DNA of 64,000 nucleotides, from assembly GCA_013285505.1 (NCBI GenBank), contig CP053450.1, positions 1,162,796 to 1,226,795 of the forward strand, written 5' to 3'. The DNA is from Planctomycetota bacterium (lineage in GTDB: Bacteria; Planctomycetota; Phycisphaerae; Phycisphaerales; UBA1924). The notes under the pieces are model-generated. The model searched no databases. It was given only the letters and a program-made list of their open reading frames with translations, and was not told the origin of the DNA. Positions within the stretch are counted from its first letter, which is position 1. Every line of letters starts with the position of its first letter. The translations under genes and the position numbers were made by a program. This document shows, in pieces, positions 38,239 to 48,922 of this stretch.

Positions 38239-38276
38239 GCGCCAGGCAGTGTACCTAAACACCAAGGGAGAACGTC

Positions 38277-38681
38277 ATGAGTACGGGCAAACCGGGATTG
38301 ATGTGCGAACTGGCTATGAAAACAACCGTTGTAGTCGGCGTAGCATTCGTCGCCGCCGCGGCGGCAATGCAGACCGGTCCGGGGGGCGGAGGGCCGGTGT
38401 GCATCAAGAAAATCGACATGCCGACCTCGCAGAGTCACATCCAGAGCGGATGCACATCTTGGACGGAGTGTGACGAGGCGTGGCAGTGCCCGACCGAGAA
38501 TCCCGGAGTGTTCACCACATGCGGCACGCCGAGCACGAGCATCAGGTATTGCCTTACCTGTGTCGGCGGCGAGTGGAACAGCACGACTCAGCGATGTGAA
38601 CTCGGTGTATCTGGCATCTGCGATAATCCCGTAGAAGACGATACGTATACCGTGTTTCTGTCGCCTGTGGTATGTCCGTGA
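38277..38681 (+). CDS. Small cysteine-rich exported protein, lower-GC island
   Basis: 134 residues from ATG 38277 with AAGGGAG 6 bases upstream. After MSTGKPGLMCELAMKT a hydrophobic signal helix (TTVVVGVAFVAAAAA, about 16-30) leads to a mature part with ten cysteines, for example SGCTSWTECDEAWQC, TTCGTPSTSIRYCLTC and CELGVSGICDN, which suggests disulfide bonding outside the cytoplasm. An internal ATG before KTTVVV may be the real signal start. No family recognised. It overlaps the next gene by 10 bases. Confidence 0.7.
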   Translation: MSTGKPGLMCELAMKTTVVVGVAFVAAAAAMQTGPGGGGPVCIKKIDMPTSQSHIQSGCTSWTECDEAWQCPTENPGVFTTCGTPSTSIRYCLTCVGGEWNSTTQRCELGVSGICDNPVEDDTYTVFLSPVVCP

Positions 38682-39679
38682 ATGCGCCAAGAGTCATCGC
38701 TGTCTGCCTCATACTGATCTCGGCAAGGGAGGCGATCGGCCAGTCGGCGGCCAGCGATGATGACGCGATCGGTGCCGTTTACGAGTGGGCGAGTGATTGG
38801 GCCGACGCAGAGGCGATGGCGGTGACGTGGAACGTGCTGCGCAACCGCTACGCGCAGGATGGATCTATCTTGGAGGCGGCGTGGCTTGTAGAAGATACCT
38901 TGTATCGCTGGCCGGATAGCTTTCGGCGCACCGTTGTGTTCGACGCTCGCAGAAACGAGGCGTCTGGGTTCAGTGTGAACCAGTACGACAAGGCCTTGGT
39001 GACGGAAGGGATTGCTCCGACGGGCGAGCACGTACGCCGGTTCACCGCGTTTGGTCAAGCTGACATAATGCACGGTCCCGAGATGACCCGTGCGATTCAG
39101 CGAGAGGCGGTGAGGGCACCCTTTGTGCTCGCGCGATGGGTCCTCGAATTCGGCTTGCTGGAGAGCGATTTCTCGGCTGTGTTTGTCCAAACGGATCTGA
39201 TTGAGGCGGTGTCTCCCTCAAGAGGGCTGGGCTTTGAGCTTGTACCGTTTGCAGACGGCTGGGTGTTGTCGCGCGTGACCAACCGCGGCGCAGACGGCAC
39301 TGAGTATGCCAGACTGGTTTTGTCGGACTTCTGCTGGCCGGAACACCTCCCCGCACCGCTCGGGCGCAGGGTCTCGGTATCTGTCCGAAAGCCGAACGGA
39401 GAGTACAGCCCGGCGAGCCCGATGGAACTCATCGCAGCCCGCATCGTGGACAGGCCGTCAGATGCGGCCCTCGTGATCGACACGAGTGCAGACAGCGTCA
39501 ACGACAGGCGGTCTGTTGCGCAACAGAGAGCAGCGGGCGTCGCAGAACCCCGGGAGCCACGTTCCGCGGCCACCCCCCCGGGTCGCACATCGCTCCGCGA
39601 CATGCTCCTCGGAGGCGGAATTGCCATGGTGCTCGCCGGGGTTGGATGGTGGTTGTGGCAACGCCGCCGCACCGTCTGA
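38672..39679 (+). CDS. Exported protein with C-terminal membrane anchor, lower-GC island
   Basis: 335 residues. Signal peptide VNAPRVIAVCLILISAREAIG, a large exported domain with no recognised motif, a disordered low-complexity linker (about 285-310: AEPREPRSAATPPGRTS), then a single C-terminal helix GGGIAMVLAGVGWWLW and the basic tail QRRRTV. The helix plus arginine tail is sorting-signal-like but lacks a PEP or LPXTG motif. The ATG at 38672 lies inside the end of the cysteine-rich gene, so the two are co-translated. Its stop abuts the stop of the DUF1501 gene with no spacer. Confidence 0.7.
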   Translation: MSVNAPRVIAVCLILISAREAIGQSAASDDDAIGAVYEWASDWADAEAMAVTWNVLRNRYAQDGSILEAAWLVEDTLYRWPDSFRRTVVFDARRNEASGFSVNQYDKALVTEGIAPTGEHVRRFTAFGQADIMHGPEMTRAIQREAVRAPFVLARWVLEFGLLESDFSAVFVQTDLIEAVSPSRGLGFELVPFADGWVLSRVTNRGADGTEYARLVLSDFCWPEHLPAPLGRRVSVSVRKPNGEYSPASPMELIAARIVDRPSDAALVIDTSADSVNDRRSVAQQRAAGVAEPREPRSAATPPGRTSLRDMLLGGGIAMVLAGVGWWLWQRRRTV

Positions 39680-41014
39680 TCACGCCAATATGGGCAGCTT
39701 CCGGTAGCTCTTTTCCAAGATCGTCTTGCTGTCCGCGCTCAGCCAGTCTTCCAGAATTCCCGCGTACACGCTCCGGAAGTCGATCTTGTACTTCAGGTCG
39801 CCGTCGTCAAGGTCAGAGAGCGACGGGTGGTCGCCGATCACGCCGGCCCTGACCATCGGCCCGACCAGGAACATCGGGGCCGCGGTGCCGTGGTCGGTGC
39901 CGCCAGAGGCGTTCTGCGAGACCCGCCGGCCGAACTCGCTGAACACCATGGTCATCACGCGGCTGTCGTTCTCGCTGGCCTTGAGGTCCTGATAGAACGC
40001 CCGCACCGCCGTCGCGTAGGTCTGCAGCAGCTGTGCGTGCCGCCCGTTCGACCCGCCCTGCCCCGCGTGGGTGTCAAACCCGCCGAGCGAGACGTAGTAG
40101 ACCCGCGTCTTGAGGCCGGCGCGGATCATGCTCGCGACCATCGCAAGGTCGCGCCCCAGCGCGTTGCCGGGATACTGCGCCTGCGGGGCCTGCCGCACGG
40201 CCTTGCGGATGAGGTCGCTCGAGACCTGCGCGTCCAGCGCGGTCCGCATCAGGAAGCCGGCCGCGGAGTCGGCATCGACGCCGTCGCGCACGCCGTGCAT
40301 GGTGAGAGATTCATACGGGGCCGAGAGCGATTCGTGGACATCCTCGCCCGTCCAGCGGAAGAGGTCGGGCGTCTCAAACGAGACCGGCTTGGCCTTGCGC
40401 CCCTGCATCGCCAGCGGGGCCTCGCGCCCGATCGAGATTGTCGGCTGGCCGCTGACCTCTCCGTCGGTCCCGCCGCCTGTCCCGTCGGCCGTGCCCGACT
40501 CGCCCTTGCCGTACCCGCAGCACTCGGCGTCCACATACCGCCCGATCCAGCCGTCGCCCGTGCCCGAGGTGTCGGCCGTCTGCCAGATGTCCATGCTCTT
40601 AAAGTGCGACCGGTTGGGGTTCGGGTAGCCCACGCCCTGGATGATCGAGAGCATCCCGTCGTCGTGCAGCTCCTTGAACGCCCGCAGCCCCGGGTGCAGT
40701 CCGACGTCGTCGTTGCGCCCCAGCCGCAGGGCGTTGTCCGCGGGGATGCCGATCCCCGGGCGACGCCGGTAGTAGTTGTCGTCGCGGAAGGGGATGACGT
40801 TGTTGAGCCCGTCGTTGCCGCCACCGAGCTGCAGCACGACCAGGATGCGGTCCTCATCCACCCCGGGGATCGAACTCATCCCCTCGGCCGCCGCTGGCAG
40901 GCCGAACGCCGAGCGTTGCAGAAACGCCGGCAGCGCGACCGAGGCCGAGGCGAGCGTCAGCCCAGTGCCGAGGAAGTGACGTCGGGTGTAGGCGTTGGCG
41001 TTGTGCAGGTCCAT
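39680..41014 (-). CDS. DUF1501 domain protein (Tat-exported)
   Basis: 444 residues. The N-terminus NAYTRRHFLGTGLTLASA is a twin-arginine signal. VLVVLQLGGGNDGLNNVIPF is the DUF1501 entry signature; YYVSLGGFDTHAGQGG and TMVFSEFGRRVSQNASGGTDHG are the conserved active-site-like segments, related to the alkaline-phosphatase/sulfatase fold. The DUF1501 partner of DUF1800 is almost always adjacent, as here. Function unknown; the pair is highly expanded in planctomycetes and some other bacteria. Intact frame. Confidence 0.93.
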   Translation of the reverse strand: MDLHNANAYTRRHFLGTGLTLASASVALPAFLQRSAFGLPAAAEGMSSIPGVDEDRILVVLQLGGGNDGLNNVIPFRDDNYYRRRPGIGIPADNALRLGRNDDVGLHPGLRAFKELHDDGMLSIIQGVGYPNPNRSHFKSMDIWQTADTSGTGDGWIGRYVDAECCGYGKGESGTADGTGGGTDGEVSGQPTISIGREAPLAMQGRKAKPVSFETPDLFRWTGEDVHESLSAPYESLTMHGVRDGVDADSAAGFLMRTALDAQVSSDLIRKAVRQAPQAQYPGNALGRDLAMVASMIRAGLKTRVYYVSLGGFDTHAGQGGSNGRHAQLLQTYATAVRAFYQDLKASENDSRVMTMVFSEFGRRVSQNASGGTDHGTAAPMFLVGPMVRAGVIGDHPSLSDLDDGDLKYKIDFRSVYAGILEDWLSADSKTILEKSYRKLPILA

Positions 41015-41088
41015 GGTGTTGCCTCGGGTCGTGTGTTCGCGGTCGGTGGTTCGGGGCCAGTGTTTCGGGGTCGAGGTCGGATCGGGGT

Positions 41089-42609
41089 TCAGGTGAGCTG
41101 GTACTCGGGCATCGCGGTGATCAGCAGCAGCAGCCCGGTGATCATGTCGTCGGACACCCCGCCCCCGTTGCCTTTGACAAACGCGGTCAGTTCATCCCGG
41201 GCGTTGGTCGGCGATTGCCCCAGTGTGAAGCGGAGGAGGTAGTCGATCACCCGCGCCGGGTCCTTCGCGGCCGCGGGGTCGGCCGCCCGCAGCTGTGCCA
41301 TGACGGCACTCGCGTCGAACCGCTGCTCGTCGGCCAGGGCGTCGTAGCCCCGCGGCGTCTTGCCGGTCAGCAGGTACGCCATGATGTTCTGCCGCACAAA
41401 CAGCGTCGAAGTGTTGATCCAACTCCGCTCGCCCTCCCACCCGGCCACGCTCGGCGGGAAGAACAGGTTCTGTCCCATCAGCGACAGGGCGTCGAGCAGG
41501 ATGTTCAAATCCCGTACCGGCGTCCGCAGCGAGCGCACCGTCCCGACGAGCAGCTCCGCCGGGCTCTTGATCCGCTGGTTCACGACCGACTCGGAGTAGA
41601 AATGCTCGCTCAGGAAGAGCTTTTTGAGCACCGGGCCGAGCTGGTACTTGGTCCGCCGCAGCAGGTTGGCCATCTCCCGCAGCGCTTCGGCCTGCTCGCG
41701 CCCGATATCGCCCCCCGCCGGCACGTCGGCCGCGAAGAACCGGTAGAGCTTGCGGGTGATGAACTGCGCGCACGCGGGCTGTGCCAGGATCATGTCCACG
41801 AAGTCGTCGCCGTCCATATTGCCCGCGCGGCCGAGGATGCGCTTCGCGCCCCCGTCGTGGTTCTGCCGCTCGAACGTGAAGGCGTCGTCTTGGAACGTGT
41901 AGCCGGTCAGCGCGCGCGCGCCCTCCTTGATGTCCTGCTCGGAGTAGTTGCCCACGCCCAGGCCGAACAGCTCCATCAGCTCGCGGGCGAGGTTCTCATT
42001 CGGCCTGTTCTTGCGGCTGTCGTTGTTGTCGAGATACGCCAGCATCGCCGGGTCGCGGATCACCTGGTGCATGAGCGTGCCGAACCCGCCCACCGCGTGC
42101 GTGCGGTAGAGCCTGTTCTGCGCGAACATGTGGTAGCTGTCCTCGATCGTCCGGTAGCTGGTCGCGAAGTGCCCGTGCCAGAACAGCGTCATCTTTTCTT
42201 CCAGCGGGCGGGGCGTCTCGATCAGGCGCGTCAGCCACCACTGCTGGATCTTCCGCATCTGGGCGCGGTCTTCCGACTGGCGGCGCTGGCGCTCGAGCTG
42301 CAGCCGCGCCAGGGCCTCCTCGTCGCTCGTCTGCCGCGCACGCCGATACCGCTCGCGCGTCTCGGCGTCGGGCGGGCCCATGATTGAGCTGGTGATGCTC
42401 GAGCTGTCCACGTCATATTGCGGTGCCTTGTCGACGTCCACCAGATAGTCGACCGACTTCTCCGGGCCCCACTCAACCAGCGTTTGGATCTGCTCCGGCG
42501 TCCCGCCAAACCCCGCCCGCAGCAGCAGGTGCCGGGCCTCGGTGTAGCCGAACGATTCCTTGCGGATGGGCGTCAGGGCCGGACGGGCTGTGCTCGGGGA
42601 CTCGGGCAT
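41089..42609 (-). CDS. DUF1800 domain protein
   Basis: 506 residues from ATG 42607-42609 (MPESPSTARPALTP), preceded by AGGAGG, so the longer frame to 42675 is rejected. FGYTEARHLLLRAGFGGTPE is the usual DUF1800 opening, followed by EKMTLFWHGHFATS, ENLARELMELFGLGVGNYSE, ITRKLYRFFAAD and FPPSVAGWEGERSWINTSTL, all family marks. No typical signal peptide, which is normal for DUF1800; it pairs with the Tat-exported DUF1501 gene 75 bases downstream. Function unknown. Confidence 0.93.
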   Translation of the reverse strand: MPESPSTARPALTPIRKESFGYTEARHLLLRAGFGGTPEQIQTLVEWGPEKSVDYLVDVDKAPQYDVDSSSITSSIMGPPDAETRERYRRARQTSDEEALARLQLERQRRQSEDRAQMRKIQQWWLTRLIETPRPLEEKMTLFWHGHFATSYRTIEDSYHMFAQNRLYRTHAVGGFGTLMHQVIRDPAMLAYLDNNDSRKNRPNENLARELMELFGLGVGNYSEQDIKEGARALTGYTFQDDAFTFERQNHDGGAKRILGRAGNMDGDDFVDMILAQPACAQFITRKLYRFFAADVPAGGDIGREQAEALREMANLLRRTKYQLGPVLKKLFLSEHFYSESVVNQRIKSPAELLVGTVRSLRTPVRDLNILLDALSLMGQNLFFPPSVAGWEGERSWINTSTLFVRQNIMAYLLTGKTPRGYDALADEQRFDASAVMAQLRAADPAAAKDPARVIDYLLRFTLGQSPTNARDELTAFVKGNGGGVSDDMITGLLLLITAMPEYQLT

Positions 42610-42872
42610 CGGTTCGCCTCCTCGGTCAACGTCGCGGCAGGTGCCGGCCCCGGCCTCGCGTCGGCCCGGGGGCACCCCGTCCCAAACGCAGCAGCGGCCG
42701 CGGGATTGCTCGCCCGCGACGGTTCGGTCTCAACTACCTATCCGTCCAGTATGCATCGGTCCGCCGCCCGATGCGAGCGCAATCGTGTCCACAGAACGAT
42801 TCGTGATCGCCGCCGGCGGGTTTCGTGACCACTTCGGGCAGCGCCGTCGCGACAACACGGCAGACCGCCGGA

Positions 42873-44303
42873 TCAGCCCGCAGAGGGCCGCGAGGCCCGG
42901 TGCAGGCGTCTGGCCCATGCCCAGCCGAGCATCAGCAGCGTCAGATAGATGGCGCCGTTGAACTGGTGGATCGAGGCGGTCACGGCCTCGGCCAGCGGCA
43001 CGGGTGCCGCGTCGGCCAGCTGATCGGCCGTCGGGACCGGCCCGCGGGCGTCGGCGGTCATGATCGGCATCAGCGCGATCCAGCCCAGGACGAACTGCAG
43101 TCCGATAACCACAATGATCCCGATCCCGATCGCCCTGATCCGCCCGGCGACCGGCAGCAGACGCTCTCGATGCTCGCGGGCAAACTTCGACAGCGCCGCC
43201 CCGGCGAGGATCGCCATCGTCACGACGACGAACGCCAGCCCGATATGGGTGAACAGCACATGCGTCGCCCCGTCGTTGCCGTCACGCCGCAGGTGACGGA
43301 AGAGCGAACCAAGCACCAACTGCAGGATCGAGGTGTGAAACGCGGCCGTCGCGATGACCCGGAGCGGGCGCGTCCGGATGCTCGGAAGGGCCGCCAGGCC
43401 GCGATAGCGGGGGGACATCCACAGCGCCAGTGTCGCGGCGAACGCCATGACCACCTGCCCGAACGCTCCGTGGAGCGAGCCCAGATAGGGGTTGTTCTCC
43501 ACCACCCGGAAGCCCCCGACGAGGCCCTGCACGACGACCGCCAGTAGGAGCCCGGTGGCCCAGAGTCCGAATCGACGCCGCAGGCCAGGGGAAACCACGA
43601 CCACGAGCCACAGCATCACGGTCGCGAGGCCCGCGAGGCTGCCGAACAGCCGGTGGGAGTGTTCGAGGAAGATCCGCGGCTGGGACATCAGCGAGATGGG
43701 GTACAGGAACATGTTGGCACCGAACGTGTCGGGCCAGCCGTGAACGGCCATGCCGCTCTCGGTGCTTGTCACGATTCCACCCAGCAAAATCAATGGCAAG
43801 AAGGAGGCTGCGACGACGATCGCCAGCCGGCAGGGCCAGGGGTCGGCGATGGGATCGGGGAGCGACGGGGACGGGGCCGACCGGCCCGCGAGCACGCCTC
43901 CGAGGGCACCGATGGCGGCTCCGGTCGCTAGAAAGCCCAGCCCGAGCAGGCCCGCAGCCGGCCTCAGCGGGGCCACGCCGTCCGCGAATCGGGAGGGGTC
44001 CGGTTGTTCCACCAGGGCCGAGCCGAGTGCCATGAGACTGATGAGTGCGGTGAGCAGTCCTGCGAGTGCTGCCCCCGGGATGCCCGGGCGCGTCAGGCGT
44101 GCGCCGATGAACGAGAGCACGAGCCAGCCGACCAGCACGATCGGGCCGACGGCCTTTGGGGACAGGGAGAGCCCGGGCAGATGGAGGCCGAACCAGAGTG
44201 TCCAGAGCCCCACGGTCACGCCGAGGCTCAGGGCCAGGAGTCTGGGCGGGGCGAGGTCGAAGCCGGGCTTCACGGTTCCGGAAACGGCAGGGATTTCGGG
44301 CAT
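42873..44303 (-). CDS. ctaA: Heme A synthase (CtaA/COX15) with an N-terminal multi-helix extension
   Basis: About 476 residues from ATG 44301-44303; ATG 44339 is possible. The second part is COX15: GGIVTSTESGMAVHGWPD, EHSHRLFGSLAGLATVML, SLHGAFGQVVMAF, THIGLAFVV and SIHQFNGAIYL show the conserved histidines that bind heme b and heme o/a. The first ~130 residues (about 43870-44303) add four hydrophobic segments not seen in the usual 300-360 residue enzyme. It makes heme A from heme O for the caa3 oxidase. It is divergent from the act-cox operon with a 256-base gap. Confidence 0.92.
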   Translation of the reverse strand: MPEIPAVSGTVKPGFDLAPPRLLALSLGVTVGLWTLWFGLHLPGLSLSPKAVGPIVLVGWLVLSFIGARLTRPGIPGAALAGLLTALISLMALGSALVEQPDPSRFADGVAPLRPAAGLLGLGFLATGAAIGALGGVLAGRSAPSPSLPDPIADPWPCRLAIVVAASFLPLILLGGIVTSTESGMAVHGWPDTFGANMFLYPISLMSQPRIFLEHSHRLFGSLAGLATVMLWLVVVVSPGLRRRFGLWATGLLLAVVVQGLVGGFRVVENNPYLGSLHGAFGQVVMAFAATLALWMSPRYRGLAALPSIRTRPLRVIATAAFHTSILQLVLGSLFRHLRRDGNDGATHVLFTHIGLAFVVVTMAILAGAALSKFAREHRERLLPVAGRIRAIGIGIIVVIGLQFVLGWIALMPIMTADARGPVPTADQLADAAPVPLAEAVTASIHQFNGAIYLTLLMLGWAWARRLHRASRPSAG

Positions 44304-44559
44304 CAACCCGATGGTATGCGGGACGAGAATCGAAGTCATGAACGACGCCGGATCTACGATGCGACGTGGTCTCAATTTGTTCGATGTTTTCACAGACGGC
44401 TTGACACTATGGTGGGAGCGCGCGGACGGTTGACTCCGCGTCGTTTGGGCCGTTCAGCGTCTGCGAGAAATATTCCGCAGATATCACCCCCTTGATGTCG
44501 CGAATTGATTCCGACCGGCCTATCACACCCCGTTCGGAGGCTCTGGGAAGGAGCGCATC

Positions 44560-45255
44560 GTGTCGTTGATGTTCCCGAAATGGATGAACGCGCTCCCGAC
44601 GTTGGGCGCGATCGCGTCGATGGGTGGCGTGGTGACCGTGATCGCCGGCACGTGGTACTGGGCAACGCCCAGTTTCTTCGAGGTCGGCTACCAGCCGACG
44701 CAGCCCGGAACCGGTTTCAACCACAAGATCCACGCTGGCAAACTCGGCATGGACTGCCGGTATTGCCATTCCAACGTGGAGAAGTCGCCGGAAGCGAACA
44801 TCCCGGCGGTCTCGACCTGCTATGGGTGCCACGGCCCCAACAAGGTGAGCCCCGCGCGGTCAACCGCGACCGACGAGAAGACGCAGTTCATCCGGGACGC
44901 GTTCGACGCCGACGAGTCGATCGAGTGGCGGCGGGTGCACAAGCTCCCCGACTATGTCCGGAACTTCCCGCACGATGTCCATCTCAGCGCCGGCGTGAGC
45001 TGCCTGAGCTGCCACGGCCAGATCATGTCGATGCCGGTCGTTCATCAGGCCGAGAGCCTGAGCATGAGCTTCTGTCTGGACTGCCACCGGCATCCCGAGC
45101 AGGCGCTGGTGCCCAAGGACAAGGTGACCGACCTCCGCTGGGTGGCCGGCGAACTCGAGGCCCGCGCCGCGGGCCAGGGCACCACGAACACCGACGAGCT
45201 GACCGGCATGCTGTGGAACGCACCGCCGCAGGCTTGCGGGGCGTGCCACCAGTGA
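44560..45255 (+). CDS. actA: Alternative complex III subunit ActA, pentaheme cytochrome c
   Basis: 231 residues. Start GTG 44560 with AAGGAG 5-10 bases before. One membrane helix near the N-terminus (LGAIASMGGVVTVIAG) anchors it. Five CxxCH heme sites: CRYCH, CYGCH, CLSCH, CLDCH and CGACH, the last four residues from the end. This is the heme subunit of the alternative complex III quinol oxidoreductase. It opens the long respiratory operon. Confidence 0.93.
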   Translation: MSLMFPKWMNALPTLGAIASMGGVVTVIAGTWYWATPSFFEVGYQPTQPGTGFNHKIHAGKLGMDCRYCHSNVEKSPEANIPAVSTCYGCHGPNKVSPARSTATDEKTQFIRDAFDADESIEWRRVHKLPDYVRNFPHDVHLSAGVSCLSCHGQIMSMPVVHQAESLSMSFCLDCHRHPEQALVPKDKVTDLRWVAGELEARAAGQGTTNTDELTGMLWNAPPQACGACHQ

Positions 45256-45334
45256 CGGTTGTCTGAGTTCTCCTCATCCCTTCCCGTTGGTCTTCAGGTT
45301 CTCAGCCACACGTTGAGCAGAAGCGAGAGCAAGC

Positions 45335-48300
45335 ATGACGCAGGATCAGTGCCCATCAACCCGCAAGGATCGCCCGGTGGACGTGACCGCCAGGGTCGGG
45401 ACGCCTTCAGGCAAGGGGTATTGGCGCAGTGTTGACGAGTTCTCGCAGACCGGCGCGTTCCGCGAGTTCGTCGAGAGGGAGTTCCCGGGCGGCGCTTCGG
45501 AGTTGCTCGACACCTCGCGCCGCGATTTCGTCAAGCTCATGGGCGCCAGTGTCGCCCTCGCCGGTGCCGCGACCATCCCCGGTTGCCGCCGACCCGACCA
45601 CAAGATCATGACCTACTCGGCGGATGTCCCCGAGCACGTCGTTCCCGGCAAGCCGCTGTTCTACGCCACCAGCATGCCTCTGCCCGGCGGCGGCGCTGAG
45701 GGCCTGCTCGTCGAGACCCACGAGGGACGGCCGACCAAGGTCGAGGGCAACCCGCTCCACCCGAACAACCGCGGCCGGTGCAGCCCGCACGCGATGGCCG
45801 CCACTCTGACCATCTACGACCCCGACCGCCTCATGTACCCCATCTACGACAACCCGGCCCGCGGCCGGGTCGACGCGACGTGGGACGACTTCAAGACGTG
45901 GGGGCGTGAGCACTTCGCGGCATACGAGGGCGGCGGCGCGGGCCTCGCCTTCCTGACCGAGCCCAAGAGCTCGCCCGCGTGGGACGCTGCCAAGGCCGAC
46001 CTCATGGCCAAGTTTCCCAACGCTCGCTGGGTGAGCTACATGCCCGCCGGCAGCGACGCCGCGACCGAGGGCTCGCGACTCGCCTTCGGCACGCCCATGC
46101 GTGAGGTCTTCGACTTCGCGCAGGCCAGGGTCATCGTCTCGCTCGACCGTGACTTCACGGACAACGAGGCCGGCGCGATCAGCAACGCTCGCGGCTTCGG
46201 CGCCGCCCGCCGGGTCTGGAAGTCCACCGACCAGATGTGCCGCCTCTACGCCGTTGAGCCCATGCACTCCGGCGTCGGCATGCTGTCGGACCACCACGTG
46301 CGCCTCGCCCCCTCGCAGATTCCTGCCTTCGCCGTCGCGATGGCCAAGGCCGTCCTCGCCCGGCGCGGCAACGCGGCGCTGCAGGCGGCGGCTCGCGGGC
46401 GTGGGCGAACCGGACACTGCCGCGTTCGACGCGATCCCCACCGCCACGCAGGGCAAGACGTTCATCGAACTGCTCGCCGACGATCTCGTTGCCGCCGATC
46501 ACCTCGGCCACTCGCTCATCGTGGCGGGCGAGTCGCAGCCGGCCGCGGTGCACGCCCTCGTGCACGCACTCAACGCCGCGGCTCGGCAACGCCGGCACGA
46601 CCGTGCGGTACACCGAGCTCACGGGCGACCTCGCCGCGCCGCGTCTTGCCGGGCTGCGATCACTGGCTCGCGACATGGCTGCCGGGAGCGTCAAGACGCT
46701 CGTCTGCCTGAACGTCAACCCCGTGTTCGACGCGCCGGCCGACCTCGGCTTCGCTGCGGCGTTCGGCAAGGTACCGAACACGGTCTGTCTCTCGGTCGGT
46801 GCCTGCGAGACCGCCGCGGCCTCGACGTGGTCGCTCAACGGCGCGCACTGGCTCGAGTCCTGGGGCGACACCGCCAGCCACGACGGCACCATCGCGCCGA
46901 TCCAGCCGATGATCGCGCCGCTCTACGACCCGGCCATGAGCGACATCGAGTTGCTCGCGTTCCTCGCCGGCGACGACGCGCCCGACGGCCACGATCTCGT
47001 CCAGAAGACTTGGGCCCGCGTGCACTCGATGCGTCCAACCGACGCCGAGTTTCAGAGGATCTGGCGCACCGCGCTCCGCGACGGGCTCGTGGCGGGCTCC
47101 GGCGGTGATCTGGCCACGCCGGCGGTCCGCGGCACGGAGGTCGCGAGCGCACTGGCGTCGGTCGCGATGAGTGCTGCGCCGACCTCCACGGGCGCTCGAC
47201 GTCAAGTTTGTCACCGGCAGCATCGGCGACGGGCGCTACGCCAACAACGGCTGGCTGCAGGAGATGCCCCAGCCGATCACCAAGGTCGTGTGGGACAACC
47301 CCGTCGTCGTGAGCCCGGCCACCGCCAAGGCGCTCAAGGTCACGCCCGACGACTACACCGAACGTCAGGAGCCGCTGGCCCGCATGGCGACGCTCAGCGT
47401 CGGCGGCCGCTCGATGCAGCTTCCGGTCTGGATCTGCCCGGGCATGGCCGACAACGTCGCGATCGTCACGCTCGGGTATGGGCGCGAGACCGCGGGGCTG
47501 GTGGGCAACGGTGTCGGCTTCAACACCTACGGCCTCCGCAACGCCGCGGACGGCGCGGTGCTCCGCGGTGCGACGCTCGAGAAGACCGGCGAGAACTACC
47601 CGATCTCCAGCACCCAGAACCACTGGTCGCTTGAGAGCCGCGACTCGCTGGTCCGCTGGCTCGACAAGCCCGCGTGGGAGACCCACGCCGGCGCTGCCGA
47701 GCACGGCCCCGGGCACGGTGTCGTCGCCGATCCCTACGCGACCTCGGGCGACGACAGCGAGCTTTCGGTCGCCGAGCAGCTGGGCGAGCTGACCCACACC
47801 CCGGCCAACCTGTCGCTCTACGAGAACCCGTTCAACGAGAGCCGCGGCAACGCCGAGCCCGGTTCGGCCTACGCCCAGGGCCCGCAGTGGGGCATGACGA
47901 TCGACCTGGCCTCGTGCACCGGCTGCAACGCCTGTGTGATCGCGTGCCAGAGCGAGAACAACATCCCGGTCGTCGGCAAGAAGGAAGTCGCCAAGGGGCG
48001 CGAGATGCACTGGATCCGCGTCGACCGCTACTTCGTCGGCGACTCGCTCGACGAGCCCGAGCGGGTGATGAATCAGCCCGTCGCCTGCGTGCACTGCGAG
48101 AACGCGCCCTGCGAGACCGTGTGCCCGGTGACGGCGACTGTGCACGACCGCGAGGGTCTGAACGTCATGGCCTACAACCGCTGCATCGGCACGCGGTACT
48201 GCATGAACAACTGCCCCTACAAGGCTCGGCGGTTCAACTTCTTTGACTTTGCCCAGGCCAAGCTCAACGGCGGGCTCGATCCCAAGTACGTGCCCGAGGG

Positions 48301-48922
48301 TGTCCGCAAGGCGACCAACAACGCCGGCGAGGGGACGACGTTCAACCAGAACCTCATCCCGCCCCGCCTCCGCGAGAAGCTCGACGAGATCCAGCACATG
48401 GGGCAGAACCCCAACGTCACCGTCCGCGGCCGCGGCGTGATGGAGAAGTGCACCTACTGCCTCCAGCGGATCAACAGCGCCCGCGCCTCGGCCAAGGTCC
48501 AGGGCCTCGGCACCGTCCCCGAGGGCTACTTCCAGGTCGCGTGTCAGCAGGCCTGCCCGACCGAGTCGATCGTGTTCGGCGACATCCGCAACCCCGAGAG
48601 CCGGGTCAGCCAGACGCGGCAGAACCAGCGGTCGTACCTCCTGCTCGGCTACATTAACACGCGGCCCCGCACCAGCCATCTCATGCGGGTGAACAACCCG
48701 AACCCCGCCATCACCGAGCCGGTGGACGCCATCGCGGCTCATGGTCACGGTGGGGGTCACGGTGGGGGTCACGACGACGGGCACGGAGACTCCCAGGGCG
48801 ACCAGCACGGTGGTGAGTCCCACGACGCGCACAGCTTCCGGGTCGATCCGACCCGACAGATCGAGGACGACGGGTACGCCCTGAGCCTCAGAGTCCTTGG
48901 TGGCAATGGAGTGCATGCATGA
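45335..48922 (+). CDS. actB: Alternative complex III subunit ActB, molybdopterin-like plus Fe-S domains, three frameshifts
   Basis: About 1194 residues after three one-base corrections near 46385 (GCGGCGGCTC for GCGGCGCTC), 46578 (GCGGCTC for GCGCTC) and 47192 (GGGCGCTC for GGCGCTC). A Tat-like segment [18 protein letters not shown] lies at about 62-80. The large domain is homologous to molybdopterin oxidoreductases but in the complex is thought to lack the cofactor. The C-terminal ferredoxin-like domain has four clusters' motifs: [42 protein letters not shown] with CQQACP. It ends in a histidine-rich tail ([16 protein letters not shown]), unusual for ActB. Overlaps actC by ATGA. Confidence 0.92.

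Noticed and set aside
48745-48840. The histidine-rich end of actB as a possible frameshift product
   Set aside because: The frame continues smoothly to the ATGA overlap with actC and ActC has a similar tail in its own frame, so the tail is probably genuine.
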